Source: Azadirachta indica (taxonomy: Eukaryota > Streptophyta > Magnoliopsida > Sapindales > Meliaceae). Taken from it: 64,000 bases of DNA. Made by a program: the position numbers and the translations under genes. Shown here in pieces: positions 34,659-47,554 of the stretch. The stretch is taken from positions 523,339 through 587,338 of the forward strand of contig CM040446.1 in assembly GCA_022749755.1 (NCBI GenBank), read 5' to 3'. The notes below the pieces were generated by a model that was given only the letters and a program-made list of their open reading frames with translations, did no database searches and was not told where the DNA came from. Each line of letters opens with the position of its first letter. Within the stretch, counting starts at the first letter, position 1.

Positions 34659-36840
34659 AAAATGCTGCTGAAGTGAAGTCTTAAGAGCAAATATTCCATC
34701 AATATCATATCATTCGTATAAAGTAAGGGAATAACACATGTATGATCTGTATTGAAAATAAAGAGATGTATCATAAAAGCTAGAGTGAAAACCAAATTGC
34801 TAAATAGTAGTGCTAAACTTGGCAAACCAAGCTTTAAGAGCCTGTTTGAGATTGTACAAGGCACAACGAAGCTTGTAGATTGTGTGGTGGATGGGAATAT
34901 CCTACAAGAGGCTTCATATAAACATCTTCAGTGAGTCACTATTAAGGAAGGCATTTTTAACATCCATCTGAAACAGTGTTCATTGTCATACAACAGCCAT
35001 GGCCAAAAGAGGCAAAGATTTCTTCATAGTCAATATTATACTTTTGATTGAATCCTTCAGCAACCAGTTTGGCTTTCTACCATTCAATAGAACTATCAGC
35101 TTTAATTTTGATTTTGTAAACCTATTTGCAACCAATTGCTAATTTTTGAGGTAGTAGATCAACCAGGTCCCATATATGAGATTTTTCAGGTGCTTGTAGT
35201 TCTTCTGCTATTGCTTGCTACCAAACAGGATTAGAACTAGCGTCAGAATAAGATTAAGGCTCATACAAGGAAAGAATTGTAGAAAAACAACGATAATCTG
35301 AAAGTCGAATAGGAAGTTCTCTTACCCAATTAGATTGACGAGGTGGAAGAGGAAGATCAGAAGAGTGAGACGGAGGGACAGTAGAGATGTCAAATGTAGA
35401 CCCAGAAGACGAAGTTGTCAGCTTAGGAGTAGGCAGTGGTGCAATGGATATATTTGCTGAGGGCTCATCTGAATTACCTATATTAGTGTTATCTGGAAAT
35501 AGATCTATAGACTGTAAGTAAAGAAAGGAGGAAGATTAAATTCTAAACGAAAACTGGAAATAGACAAGAACATTTTCTGTTCCTAGAAGACTACATGTCT
35601 AGATATACGGAATCGATTGGACACAGGAACTCAACATCTGTAACCTTTATGTTCAATCCCATATCCTAGAAAACAACATAGATAAGTACGTGGTTTTAAT
35701 TTGGTATATTCATGAGGTTGTAGAAAAACAAAGAAGGCACAACAAAAAACATTAAGTAGATTATAGTTAGAAGGAGTCCCAGACATTTGCTCATAAAGAG
35801 ATTGATTTCGCAGGAGTGGAGAAGGAAGTCGATTGATAATGTACGTAGCTATAAGACCAGCTTCTTCCCAAAAACGCTCTAGATAAGAGGTAGAGATGAG
35901 AAAAACATGAACAGTTTTAAAGATATGTCTATGTTTAAGTTCAGCCCAATCATTTTATTGGGATGTGCCAAGATAAGAGCGTTGAAAAAGAGTTCCATTG
36001 GTTTGCAAGAGCTCTAAAAACTTAGAATTTTTGTATTCCATAGCATTATTAGTGCGAAAAACTTTAATAGAGTAGGAAAATTGTGTTTGAACTATTTTAA
36101 CAAAATCATGATAAATTTTGGATAACTTTGATCTATACTTCATAAGATAAATCTAGGTATAACGTGAGTAATCATCAACAAAATTAGCAAAGTACTTGGA
36201 ACCTCTCATAGTGGCATTAAGAGAGGGTCCCCATATATCAGAATGGATGAGATCTAATGGAGTAATAAAAATAGAGTCATTATTATTGAAAGGTAAAGCA
36301 GTACATTTTACTAACTGACAAGAGACATAATCAATTTGATCATGGGAGACAGTACCCAGAATACCACTAAAAACCAGTGAACGGAGATGATCGATTGACA
36401 TATGCCCTATTCGGAAGTGCCAAAGACTGAAGGAAGGGACAGAAGTTGTGGAAGCAACAGACAGAGGAACAGAGCGACATGTGGATGGCAGATGAAGACT
36501 GATGAGCTTAAACAGACATCCAACTTTACGGCCTATCCCAAGCATCTAATTTATTCGGATCCTGTACATAATAATAAAATGCAGTGAAAAGAACATAAAA
36601 AAAAAGATCACATAATTAACCAACAGATAAAAGGTTGTGAATAACAGAGGGAATTAGGAAGGTGTCAGGTAAAGAGAGATTAGATAAAGGGATTTATTCT
36701 AAGTGACTGACATGTATAGCAGATCCATTCATAGCTTGAATGGAAGGAAAATGTTAGATAAGAGACTTAGAAAAAAGGAGAGTAAAGTCTGCAGTCATAT
36801 GATTATAGCATGTAGAGTCAAAGTACTAAAAGGATGTAGC
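34659..36840 (-). pseudogene. Copia pol remnant: protease, integrase, most of reverse transcriptase
   Basis: The protease reads YFDSTCYNHMTADF (about 36830-36785), so the catalytic DSG has become DST. The pre-integrase reads LWHFRIGHMSIDHLRSL. The integrase core shows HSDIWGP and VDDYSRYT, then SIKVFRTNNAMEY, where the second catalytic Asp of RTDN is now Asn. Reverse transcriptase begins near 35250 with AIAEELQA-type residues and reaches LLYTNDMI near 34715, a broken form of the YVDDM active site. Frequent stops and frameshifts show an inactive copy. Confidence 0.87.
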
Positions 36841-37817
36841 TGAGGGAATTGAGGAAGTTGAAATAGGAAGATTATCAAATTTCTGCAAAAGTTGCTGAAG
36901 AAGAGATACAGGATCAGTGGTGGTAAAGAAAAGAGAGGTAAGATAGTCATTGGTGTTATCAGCAGCAGCAGCAGACAGTAGTGGATGCTTCGGTCTTCCT
37001 TTATTTGGACAGTCTCGTGCAAAGTGCTGAAAACCAACTTTGCGACAAACTTTGCATTTTCAGATGGGACAATTGAGAACTTAGTGCTCATTTTTATGAT
37101 AATAGTTACAGTTTACTATAGAGGCAGGCTGAGAAGTTGAAGTTGTAGCTAAAGTAGTGTCAAGGTGAGGTGGTTGTAAATGAGCAAGTCGTTTTTCTTC
37201 ATAGAGAAGTATATCAATAGCTTCATCAAAAGTAGGTAAAGGTTTTTGATGAAAAAGTAAAGCTCGAGTAGGTTCAAATGTATCTTGTAAGGCAATGAGA
37301 AATATCATTAACCTTTGCTGATCCTTATAAGTGGTAAATCTTGCTACATCATCATAGGTTATCCATTTAGGTTCTGAAAGTGATAACTGGTCTCATAAAA
37401 ATTGCATATGGGAGTCAAAATCAGAAATATACTGATCGAGCTCTTAGCACATCTGATAAATCTTGCATAGGATCTGATATTGGTGTGACAAATTAGTGGC
37501 AGTATACCGATGACTAAAAAAGTCCCACAATGCTTTGACTGTCTCAAATTTCTCAAATTGTAGATGGATAGAAGTGATAGATGTATTACGGAACCACATA
37601 ATTATTTGATGATTTTTATTGTCCCACTCTTCCAAACGATCAACGAACTTTTCATCAGTTTCTTCATCAGTTTTTATAGGTTCGGTGATATGGCCAGTAA
37701 CATATAGCTAAAGATGACGTCTTTTTTGAAGAAACTGGACATTGCTTGATCCCATAAAACATAATTATATCCATCTAACTGGATATGAATAGGGTGAGAT
37801 ACATCTAATTTATCCAT
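36841..37817 (-). pseudogene. Copia gag remnant
   Basis: Starts MDKLDVSHPIHIQLDGYNY at 37817. It has the KALWDFFSHRYTATNLSHQY segment, then ITYDDVARFTTYKDQQRL and FLIALQDTFEPTRALLF, and a zinc-knuckle-like CKVCRKVGFQHFARDC near 37065-37015. This knuckle has two extra residues before the His compared with C-x2-C-x4-H-x4-C. Several stop codons split the frame. It is the inverted counterpart of 6930-7324 but retains the full gag length. Confidence 0.85.
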
Positions 37818-38469
37818 GATTTGAGAGAAACAAGAATAAAGAAATAGCTGAAAAACTATTTGATCAAAGAACAGTCCAATCAATTTGACCTCAGTGGGTG
37901 GTTGGAAATAAAGCACAAAGGCAACAGGCAGGATGCTTGGCCCGTCTTGAGTCAATTGGAGGAGGCGGTGAGGATTCACTCACCGAAGACGTTGGTGGAG
38001 CAAAGGCAGCGCATGCAGTTTTGACCCGGAGTCGACTACGACAATGGAACGTTAGAAATGGCAAAAGGAGACTATAGGAACGATGGTCGGAGCGTTCTGA
38101 GTCGAAAGACGGTGGCAATGAGGATTCACTCGCCGGGAATATGTCAGATCGAAGCATGATAGAACCAAAAAATGACTCTTTTTTTGTAGGCTAATGGTGG
38201 CACGTGTGAGGATATAGAGACCACAAACAGATTGGCCAGCAAACTCTAATGCTGTGGGAACATGTGGTGCTACAAAAAGAAGGTTGGTTGTGGCAGCCGC
38301 GTGTGAGCCACACGCGCGGATAAGGATGGTGGCTCGTGGAGTCCACGCACAGTTGAGGAGAGCGACAGATAGTGAATCTTGCGGATAGTGTAGAGAGACA
38401 GAATTTCAAACTAAATATCAGAAGGAAAACCAATATTGAGACGAAGCCAAATCTAGTTTTGATACCATA

Positions 38470-38708
38470 TGAAGAAATCGATTCTTATTTCTTAAATAAG
38501 TTTAGTACAATAGTATCCTTTATATAAGCTTTACAAAACAATATATAAGAAAACAAATAATATGTAATTATGTACAATATTTATGGAAAGAAATCAAAGT
38601 AATAAAAATAGAAGGAATCATAGTAAATAAGGAAAAGTTGTTAATATATTGACTAACAAAATCAAGGAAAGAAATCATCTTGATTTCATTAATCAATTAT
38701 TATTAACA
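38470..38708 (-). repeat. 5' LTR of copia element, 240 bp family
   Basis: 239 bp, TGTTAATAATAATTG...TTTCTTCA on the minus strand, inverted twin of 6024-6263. The ATTG that follows on the + strand is CAAT on the element strand, matching the presumed target site. Confidence 0.9.
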
Positions 38709-39290
38709 ATTGTTATTCAAAATTTTAATTTTAAGAAATTCAGAATCCAAAACTCCAACATAAAAGGGCCCAGAAAATTAGCATAATTAGAACATTGGAA
38801 AGATAGTATTAGAATATGCATCTAAAAATCCATCTAAATAAGAAATCAAGTCCAATGAAATACAAACAATAAAGCTCACAAATTCTATTTTAATTAAGCC
38901 ACTATAAAAAACTAACTCCTAGTAAAGTTACAAAAAAGATGAAGCCTAAAGCATACCTGATGTGCTCTCCCAACAAGTTGCAAATTTCTTGATTGATATT
39001 AAGTGAATAGAAATCTAGTATCAACAAAATATTTTAATTAAAAAATCAAAATTATATTACCCAAAGTATTTTGAACCAAAGTGATGAATTTTTGAAATGT
39101 TGATAGGAGCCATTTTTATCTAAATCATCGAAATGTTGATTAAAGTGAGGTTTAACTACCACAACATTCATAATCAAAATGATAATTTTATTCATAATCA
39201 TAGTAATGCCATGAGGACCTATAATTTAAGTTATTTGAAATTATATAAATCATCAGTTTCTCCAGCAAAATCAAATATAATATTGGTCAC

Positions 39291-40484
39291 CTGGTTTGCC
39301 CCCATTATACATGTTACTTTCAGCCGGTTCCACTCTATATATCTAGAATATTAAACAATAAAAAAATTATAAAGAAGAAGAATTTTAAGAAAATTTATTA
39401 TTGTATTCAGAATGATTAGTTAATTAAATAATTAATTACCTTGATCTTGGGATTTCTCTGTTTAAGACATTGGGCAACACCGGCTAGAGTTTCTCCGGTA
39501 CCAATTCCCATCACAAAAATGTCTACTTCTTCCTTGAGTAGCATCCCATATTTCAGGACCCGTAGTCATTATATGTGCCTAGTTAATAATAATTTCAAAA
39601 GACTAAGATAATTAATCTAACAATAAATAATTAAAGTCTTGAATGTATTAATTAATAATTTGTTGGGTACGATACCTCAGTATTGGCGTGATTTTCAAAA
39701 GGCTTGAGAATGTAAGAATTTGGTGTTAACTTATAGAGCTTTTCAGCGACCGTAATAGCTCCGTTCACTCCTTTGGCGGGGTCAGTAAGGACTACTTTAG
39801 CTCCAAATGCTTTCATTGCAACTCCTGTTTCAGTGCCTGTATTTTTAGGCATTGCTGCAATTACCTTATAACCTTTCAGCGCTCCCATAAACCCCAAGCT
39901 TATTCCAGAGTTTCCTGACGTTGGCTCTATTATTGTTGTCTAATAATGCAATTCAACATAAGTTAGCTAGCTAATAATTATCAATTACTTCTGCGTACTG
40001 AAAGTCAGCAAATTACCTCTCTAGGAGTAATTTCGCCTCTTATTTCTGCATCGTTGATCATGAACAACGCTGCCCTGGTTGGTAGAAAAATATAATATAA
40101 GGAGATAAAATTGATTTCTTTAGTGTGTGATGTGATCGACGTTAATTAACAATACCGAAAGAGTGAAAAATTAAGAGTGAAAGAGAGACCTGGCTTTGTT
40201 ACTTTTAGTAGGCAGGAACATCTCTTGCTTCGCAACAACGGTAGCTACACATCCTCGAGTGACTTTGTTAAGTTTTACAAGGGGAGTTGCTGTAATGAGC
40301 TGACCGTCAAGAAAACAGAAAACATTATTATCTTATCAATTTAAAATAGAAGTATAATATTAATATGCATGCATGCATGATAAAAGAATTGAATTGTAGA
40401 TGAGAGATTAGTAATTACCTTAGAAGCATCTTTCTTGACCTTGTACTTATAGAAAGGCACTGGTTTATGTTGCTCGGTCGCCAT
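39291..40484 (-). pseudogene. Cysteine synthase / cyanoalanine synthase-like pseudogene (copy A', better preserved)
   Basis: Exons by GT/AG borders: 40419-40484 (22 codons, MATEQHKPVPFYKYKVKK...), 40190-40299, 40017-40074, 39676-39939 (88 codons), 39440-39578 and 39291-39342. The first four join in frame and keep TPLVKLNKV, the PLP-binding Lys in SNKAR, PTSGNSGISLGF and LTDPAKG. Exon 5 carries a frameshift after IWDATQG, before VDIFVMGIGTGET, shared with the + copy, and exons for the C-terminal third are missing. The usual EPCSSVKDR active-site segment reads LPTKSNKAR, and MPASMSLERR reads MPKNTGTETG. It may have been a divergent paralogue before it decayed. Unlike copy A, exons 1 and 4 are intact. 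Confidence 0.87.
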
Positions 40485-40598
40485 TAATGGAGGATTGGAT
40501 TGGTCTTGGGATATATTCAAACACCACCGATTCTGTCAGTTTTAGTTCCAGGAGATAAGATGAATACACTTACAAAGAGTTAGCACGCAAGCACTCTC

Positions 40599-40606
40599 CT
40601 TTTATA
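40599..40606 (-). promoter_or_regulatory. Probable TATA box of cysteine-synthase-like copy A'
   Basis: TATAAAAG on the minus strand, about 115 bp before the ATG at 40484, as in the inverted copy at 4096-4103. Confidence 0.5.
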
Positions 40607-40639
40607 CGACAACGGGGATACATATTCTTCTTTTTAATA

Positions 40640-43600
40640 TTAGACAGATTAAGATAAAGATAATTTTATTCTATTAAATCAAAAGTTATTTTATTTTATT
40701 TTATGTTATTACTAAATAGCCAAGCTGCCAACTTTACAAATAAAACATTTAGGATAATTTGATTTATTTGCACCCTAAAATCTATTTTGAATACTCCTTT
40801 AGTTGAACCATTTAAAAAATATTCAAGAATTAAGATTTACTCTATATATCTTTGTAAGTGTCTAAAAGACCTTAATTATATTATTTTTATTATGTATCTT
40901 AATTTTTTCTGTTCGCTAATAAAGATATTCATCAAACACTAGTAGTTTTTATTTTTTACATAGAATTTTAAAAATTAATTAAAAATAAAAAATTAATAAT
41001 ATTTAATAAAGAAAAAGTTCTATATTGTTATGTAGTATATAGTTTTCTATAGACGTTTAAAAAAAATTTTTAATTAATGATATTATAATTTTCCATAACT
41101 TATGGACAGGTCTTAGGATCTAAAGTCATGTAATAGCTATAGAATTTAAATATTTATTTTATTGTGGAAGAATGGGTGTAAAAAAAAAAATATTAACTGT
41201 GCTTATATAATAAATGACACAATCAATATTTTTCTAATAAATAGTTTTTAAAAGTACAAGTATTTAAATTAAATTTTGTGGTGCAAATAGATCTACTCAA
41301 TATTCATAAATTTTTTTTGTTATAGCCTCTTCACAAAAGGCTTAGAGAAAATTTATTAACACTCAATATCCATATTATTCACTACAAATGAGTAATTGAA
41401 TTATATGTATGTATGTATAATTATGCAATAACAATAAGCTTCTTTTCCTTCCTAACTAAGAAAAGGCAATCAAATAATCTAAATTATTTCAAAAGGGAAT
41501 CTCATCAATATCTTATTTTTTGAAATGATCGAATAATCAACTCCATTTATGTCAACGTCCTTCAATGAAAATGCAATTTGGAGTGATTACTTCACCTTTA
41601 TCTTGTTCAATCTGAAATGTTTACTTCACCCTTTTTCTAAATCTTTGCCTGATTTGTTCTCTGCTTGTGTTTGCATAACAGGACTACACAAATTGTAAAA
41701 TTCAATTATCAACTTTTAATTTAATTATATACTTTACCCTTTAATCCAAAACTTCACATGCCTTGTTCTTTAACTTTCCATGTGACTTGAGTAGACACAA
41801 GCTATAAGAATTATTTTTAGTATCTTAATTTGGATAAAAGCAATCTTATCTATTTGAAATTAAGGAAAGAATCCAACGAAAAAGAAGAATGATATCTATT
41901 AGTTGATTTGCTAATTTAAGTCTGCTTTTTAATAATCAGAATATGATGTTAATTTGTTTGCCTTTTTTTTTTTAACTAAATGCTTATTATTGTAGAAGTT
42001 ACATAAAGATATTCTAAGAGAAATTAACATATACCCGTGAGATTTTACAAAAAATGCAGAAATCCCAAATTTTGAGGATGTGGATATATACATTTTTGTG
42101 CTTGAAGAAATAGATAGACATCCATTGACCTAGTGAAAATCAAACTTCCGTTAGTTTGATTAGGTATGATATTGATATTTTTGTTCCAGAACTTTAGTAG
42201 AATAAAAATTCGGGATGTAGTTTTTCTAATTTTAAAATTAATCTCTATTATTCATATTATACTAGTAGAGATGGCAATAGTTCACGGATGCCAGTCTTTA
42301 GTTTTTTGTCCTGCTTTGGACCAAGATTCCCTGTTCCTACCTTCCGCTATTTGATCCCTTTTCTCTTTATAAAATAAAAGTTTGGATTTTACAAATTTTT
42401 AAGATCATTAATTAGTTTAGGATACTTGAAAAAATAATTTTATAGTAATTTAATAGCACTGGACGCAATACAAATTTTATAAATACATCAAATTTATTGG
42501 TCCAAATACATATTTAAAATATTTAAGAAACATGCCGTTTGGGCGTAGCTGAAGTGGTTTGGAGTATGCCTAATGCTTTCAACCCATCTTTTAAGAGGTA
42601 AAAGTTTCGTGTTTTGTGGGTTAGGTTACTTGCCGCCATTTTTTTTTTTTTAAGATTAAAAAAATGTATTTAAGAAAAATAAGTTCCTACAATTATTAGT
42701 TTCTCATTAACATAAAGTATGCACAATTCTCAATTCTCATCAAATCTTATCATATAAATATGTTGCTCACATATTTCCAGCCATGATAATCGTACAAATT
42801 AATTTTTCTATTAAATAAAAAATTATTGGTTATGTTATTACTGAATTTCATAGTCAATCTACCAATTTTATAAATAAACCTTTATGATTAGTTGGTTTAA
42901 CTATTTGCACGCTAAAATCTATTTTGAGTACTCTTTTACTCCTCAACCACTTAACAAAAAACTTAAAAATTAAAATTTATCCTATATACCTTTATATGCA
43001 TCTAAATGACCTTAATTAAAATATTTTTATTATTTATCTTAACTTTTTCTATTCACTAATAAAACTATTCGTCAAACGCCAATAATTTTTATTTTCAAAA
43101 TAAAAATTATAAAATTAATTAAAATAAAAAATTAAGTATATAATGTTTTGTAGGCATTTAAAATTATTTTAATTCGTGATATTACAGTTTTCTATAACGT
43201 ATGGACAGATCTTAGGATTTAAAATCACGTAATAGTGATAGAATTTGCATATTATTATTTACTGTGGAGAAATAGGTGCAAAAAATTAATTGTCTTTAAT
43301 ATGATAAATTACGCAATGATATTTTTTTGTGATAGAATTTTTTTTAAAAGTACGAGCATTCAAGTAAATTTTAAGGTGCAAATAGATCCACTAATATTCA
43401 TATTATTCAATACAAATAAATAATTAAATTATATACGTATACATAATTATTTTATTTTGTTTAATTTTATGTCATATTATTCGTAAAAGTCATAGTCAAA
43501 CTGCCAATTTTCTATGTGATATACTTTTTCTTTTTAAAATAAAAAATTTAAAATTAATTAAAAATAAAAATATTAATCTTTAAGGAAGGAAAGTTGTACA

Positions 43601-44657
43601 TTTTTATGTAATATAATGTTTTCTATAAATGTCTGAAGTTTTAAATCCATGATATTATAGTTTTTTATAGCCTATGGATAGATTTGGGATCTAAAATCAT
43701 GTAGTAATTATAAAATTTCGCATGTTACTATTTATTATGCAGAAATAGGCATTAAAAAGTAATTTTCCTTATAAAAAAATAAATTTCCTTAATATATATA
43801 ATACATTACAGAATTGGTATTTTTGTAATACATTTTTTAATTGAAATATGAGTATTCAAAGTAAATCTTATATAAATAATTATTCAACAATAATAAGCTT
43901 CTTTTCTTCCTAACTAGGTAAGGAAGCTTCTTTCCTTCCTAATTAGTAAAAGATAGTGAATTATTCAAAAGGAGAATCTTATCATTATCATGTTTTGTGA
44001 TTTATTAAATAGTCAAATTAATTTATTTCAAAATGCTTCAATGAAAATTTAATTTGGAGTGATTACTTTACCTTTATCTTGTTCATTATAAAATGATTAC
44101 TTCAACTTTTTCTCTAAATCTTTTCATGCCTTATTATTTACTTGTGTTTGTGATTTTGCTATTGAGACTGTAAAATTAAACCATGAATTATATATATTTA
44201 CATTTACCTTTGTTTTAAAACTTTACATAACTTGGTTTTTACTTTTGTTTGTGTGACTTGACTACACAAGTAGTAAGCCCTACTTTAGTAATTTAATTTG
44301 ATTATCTAAAGGCAAATTTTTTACTAGAAATTAAGAAAAGAACCAGAAAGAACAATCACATTTGTTAGCCGATTGCCAATTTAAGTCTTTTTTTAAAAAT
44401 AAAAACATGATCTTAATAGAAGTTATATAAAGATATTTTAGAATAATTTATCATCGACCCTAAAATTTGGAAAAATTACAAATGCCGTCATTCTTAAGAA
44501 GGTTGGGATAGATGTACCGTTTTAAACTCATGCTTTAGAATAATTTAAACAATAATTTTATAAGAAATTAGTAGTATTGAACTCACTAGAAATTTTATAG
44601 AAAAATACCAAATTTATTGGTTTAAATAGATATTTAAAGTTTTTCAAAAAAATCAAT
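40640..44657. repeat. Tandem ~2 kb noncoding units (inverted copies)
   Basis: Counterparts of the two units at 1-4080. The border between them is near 42530. No gene. The 62-codon frame at 42166-42354 is the twin of 2349-2537 and shows no sign of being coding. Confidence 0.6.
42530..42665 (+). mobile_element. Possible tRNA-derived SINE (inverted copy)
   Basis: Box-A-like TAGCTGAAGTGG at 42546-42557, a weak AGAGGTAAAAGTTTCGTG box-B-like stretch near 42594, and a 3' T run at about 42641. Same element as 1990-2125. Confidence 0.33.
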
Positions 44658-47450
44658 CCCTATAATTCTCAATTTTTCATTAACATCAATTACCCACAAT
44701 TCTCAATTTTGGTCAAATCTTATAATATAAATCAGTTATTCATTTCTTCTCAACAATAATAATCATACAAAGAAATTTTTTGTACATCAAATTACCAATT
44801 CACTTATTTTGACAAAAAATTACTAAAAATAAACAATGGATTTCTAATATTTAATAAAAATTAAATAACTGAAAATAATCATGACTTTCGTGGATACAAT
44901 TTATTTAATATTACAACTTATAATAATTATGTTAGAATAAAATATCAAATTTGATTTATACATGTTCTCCAAATTTTTTCACTAATTTATAAAAATAAAA
45001 AAATAAATATTTTCATTACTTATTTTGAATCATTTTAATTTATAAATAAGTATTAGTTTAAAATAATTAAACATTTTCATAAATTATAGCTCCAATTCTT
45101 AATAAAATTGACCAAAAATAGTACAGAAAATATATTAAAGAATTTTAAAATTTTATATTTCTTATCAATTTTGCAGAAAAACTTTTTTTTTTTTTGGTAA
45201 ACGAGGAACCAAAATAGTGAAAAAAAAAAATATTTTGGAGTTCCTTTTTGTCTTTCTTAATTTTATATTACTATATTAAAATAAATTAAATAATTGCCTA
45301 TAAATTGTTCATTTTGTTTAATATCAACTGGTTATTTTTATTCTCTGAAAATTTATGGTTCTGATAATTAAACATTATTTATTCTATTAATGTGTTGTTT
45401 TGTGAATGATTGAATAATGAACTTAATTTATTGCCAGATGCTCAATGAGAATTCAATTTTTGGATTGATCACTTTGCCTTTATCTTATTCAATTTGAAAT
45501 TGTTAGTTCACTCATTTCTCTAAATCTTTAAAAAACTTGTTATTTGGTTGTGTTTGTGTGACTTAAGTACACAAACTGTAAAATTGAATTTGCACTGATT
45601 AATTTTAAGAGTTATTTTTTTATATTTGTCTCTACATATATTAACAATCTTTACATATAACTTGAGTTGTAAGTTATCAAAAGTGTCCCTCTTAATTCAA
45701 ATCACCATTAAACATAACAATATTAGGAGTAATAAAAGAATTGTTTAGCTTCAATTTTCAAAAAAAAAAAAAAAAGGAAGAAAAGAAATAAGCATTTGAG
45801 CCATGTGAAATGTGAGTTTTCCCGATTTTAGTTCTATCAAACATTATTCTATATTTGCTATAGTTGATGGAGAGAAGAAAAATAAAAATTTATTTTTTTA
45901 TTCATTATTTATTTTCTTAAATAATAAAATCATAAATTTTAACATATAATACAGTATAAGATATAATAATAGTTGGTTTATTAATTTTATTAAATTAGCT
46001 AATATCACACATAAGGTTAATTGTTTGTCTAATATGAAATTTTATTTCAATATAAGTATTCAAAGTACTATTTATGGGGCAAATAACCTCACCCCTTTTC
46101 TTAGGAGATACAATGCTTACCACGTTTACCCAAAGTGAATACAAAGGTTGGGCGACAACAACAAGGGTGTTGGCTTTTTTTTTTTTTTTTTTTTTATATT
46201 TTTTGGGAAATAAACCTTGTAAAAGTATGGCAGAATCAACACAACTAAACAACTAAACAATATTCATTTTATTCACATTCACATTATTCAACATAAATAA
46301 ACAAATAAATTGTCAAAGTAAATTTTATGGTGTAAATAGATCCACTGAATATTAGTATTGTTCAACACAGATAAACAATTAAAAAATATATATATATATG
46401 TATATAAGTATTCAATGATAATAAGCTTATTTCCTTCCTAACTAGAAAAAGGTACTGAAATAATCTAAATTATTTCATAAGAGTCGTATCAATATCTTAT
46501 TTTGTGAATGATCGAATAGTCAAGTCAATTTATTGCTACATCCTTCCATGAAATTTTAATTTGGAGTGATTACTTTACCTTTATCTTCTTCAATCTGAAA
46601 TGTTTACTTCACCCTTTTCTCTAAATCTTTACGTGACTTGTTCTTTACTTGTGTTTGCATGATATGACTACACAAACTGTAAAATTCAATAATCAATTAA
46701 AACTTACTTAATTATATACTTTACCTTTTACTCCAAAGCATCGAAAAAGAAAAATGATGTATGTTAGTTGATTTGCTAATTAAAGTTTGTTCTTTAAAAA
46801 TCAAAATATTATGTTAATTTTTTTATTTATCTTCTGTTTACTAAATGGTTATTATAATAGAAGTTTTATAAAGATATTCCTACAGAAATTAATATATACC
46901 ACTGAGATTTGGGAAAAGTGCAAAAAACCTAAATTTTGGGGAGGTGAATATATATAGTTTGGAGTTTCAAGAATTACATAAATATTCGTTGACTTATTGA
47001 AAGTCGAACTTCCATTAGTTTGATTAGATATACTATTAATATTTTTGTTCTAGAACTTTAGTGAAATAAAAATTTTGGATATAATTTTTCTAATTTTAAC
47101 AATTAATCTCCACTATTCATATATACTAGTAGTAGGGATGGCAATAGATCACGAATACCCATAGTTAGTTCTTTTCTATATTTGGACCAAGATTTCTCAT
47201 TCCAGCCTTGTCTCCATTTTAACGATTTCTCTTTACAAAAAATAAAATAAAATAAAATTTGGATTTTACAAATTTTAGGCTTATTAATTTGTTTATGATA
47301 CTTGAAAAAAATGATTTTATGATAATTTATTGATATTGGACTCCATACAAATTTGATAAAAGTATCAATTTATTGGTTAATATATATTAAAAGTATTTTA
47401 AAAAAATAAGTTCCTATAAATCTTAATTTCTCATTAACTTAAAGTTTTTG
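44658..47450. repeat. Further degenerate copies of the ~2 kb unit
   Basis: Two more diverged partial units. One (about 44660-45660) has the CACAATTCTCAATTTTGGTCAAATC and GATCACTTTGCCTTTATCTT landmarks. A second (about 46380-47420) has AGCTTATTTCCTTCCTAACTAG, GGAGTGATTACTTTACC and GGGATGGCAATAGATCACG. Between them is AT-rich sequence with a long T run at 46177-46195. No gene is seen. Confidence 0.6.
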
Positions 47451-47554
47451 GAGATTTAAACAAGAGATCACGAGGTCAAATCTCTAGCACTACGTCGAAT
47501 TTATATTTATTTTAAAATATAAGTTTTTTTCCTCAAGGAATTTTAAATTATAAA

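Larger units (their letters stand above)
34659..38708 (-). mobile_element. Ty1/copia element, 5' part (LTR, gag, protease, integrase, RT)
   Basis: Read on the minus strand the order is LTR 38470-38708, primer site TGGTATCAAAACTAG (about 38453-38467), a GC-rich leader, gag from ATG at 37817, protease, integrase, and reverse transcriptase breaking off at 34659 beside the gap. The missing remainder is exactly what is found at 28886-30028 and 61850-62992. All coding regions are interrupted. Confidence 0.92.
37421..44657 (-). repeat. Right arm of large inverted duplication (pair 1)
   Basis: Reverse complement of 1-7324, with the same order of tandem units, pseudogene, LTR and gag. Because base 1 of the window falls at 44657, the repeat may continue beyond the left window edge into sequence matching 44658 and beyond. 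Confidence 0.93.

Noticed and set aside
34496..34864. 122-codon minus-strand frame
   Set aside because: It runs through the 100 N gap; the right part is broken copia reverse transcriptase and the left is noncoding.
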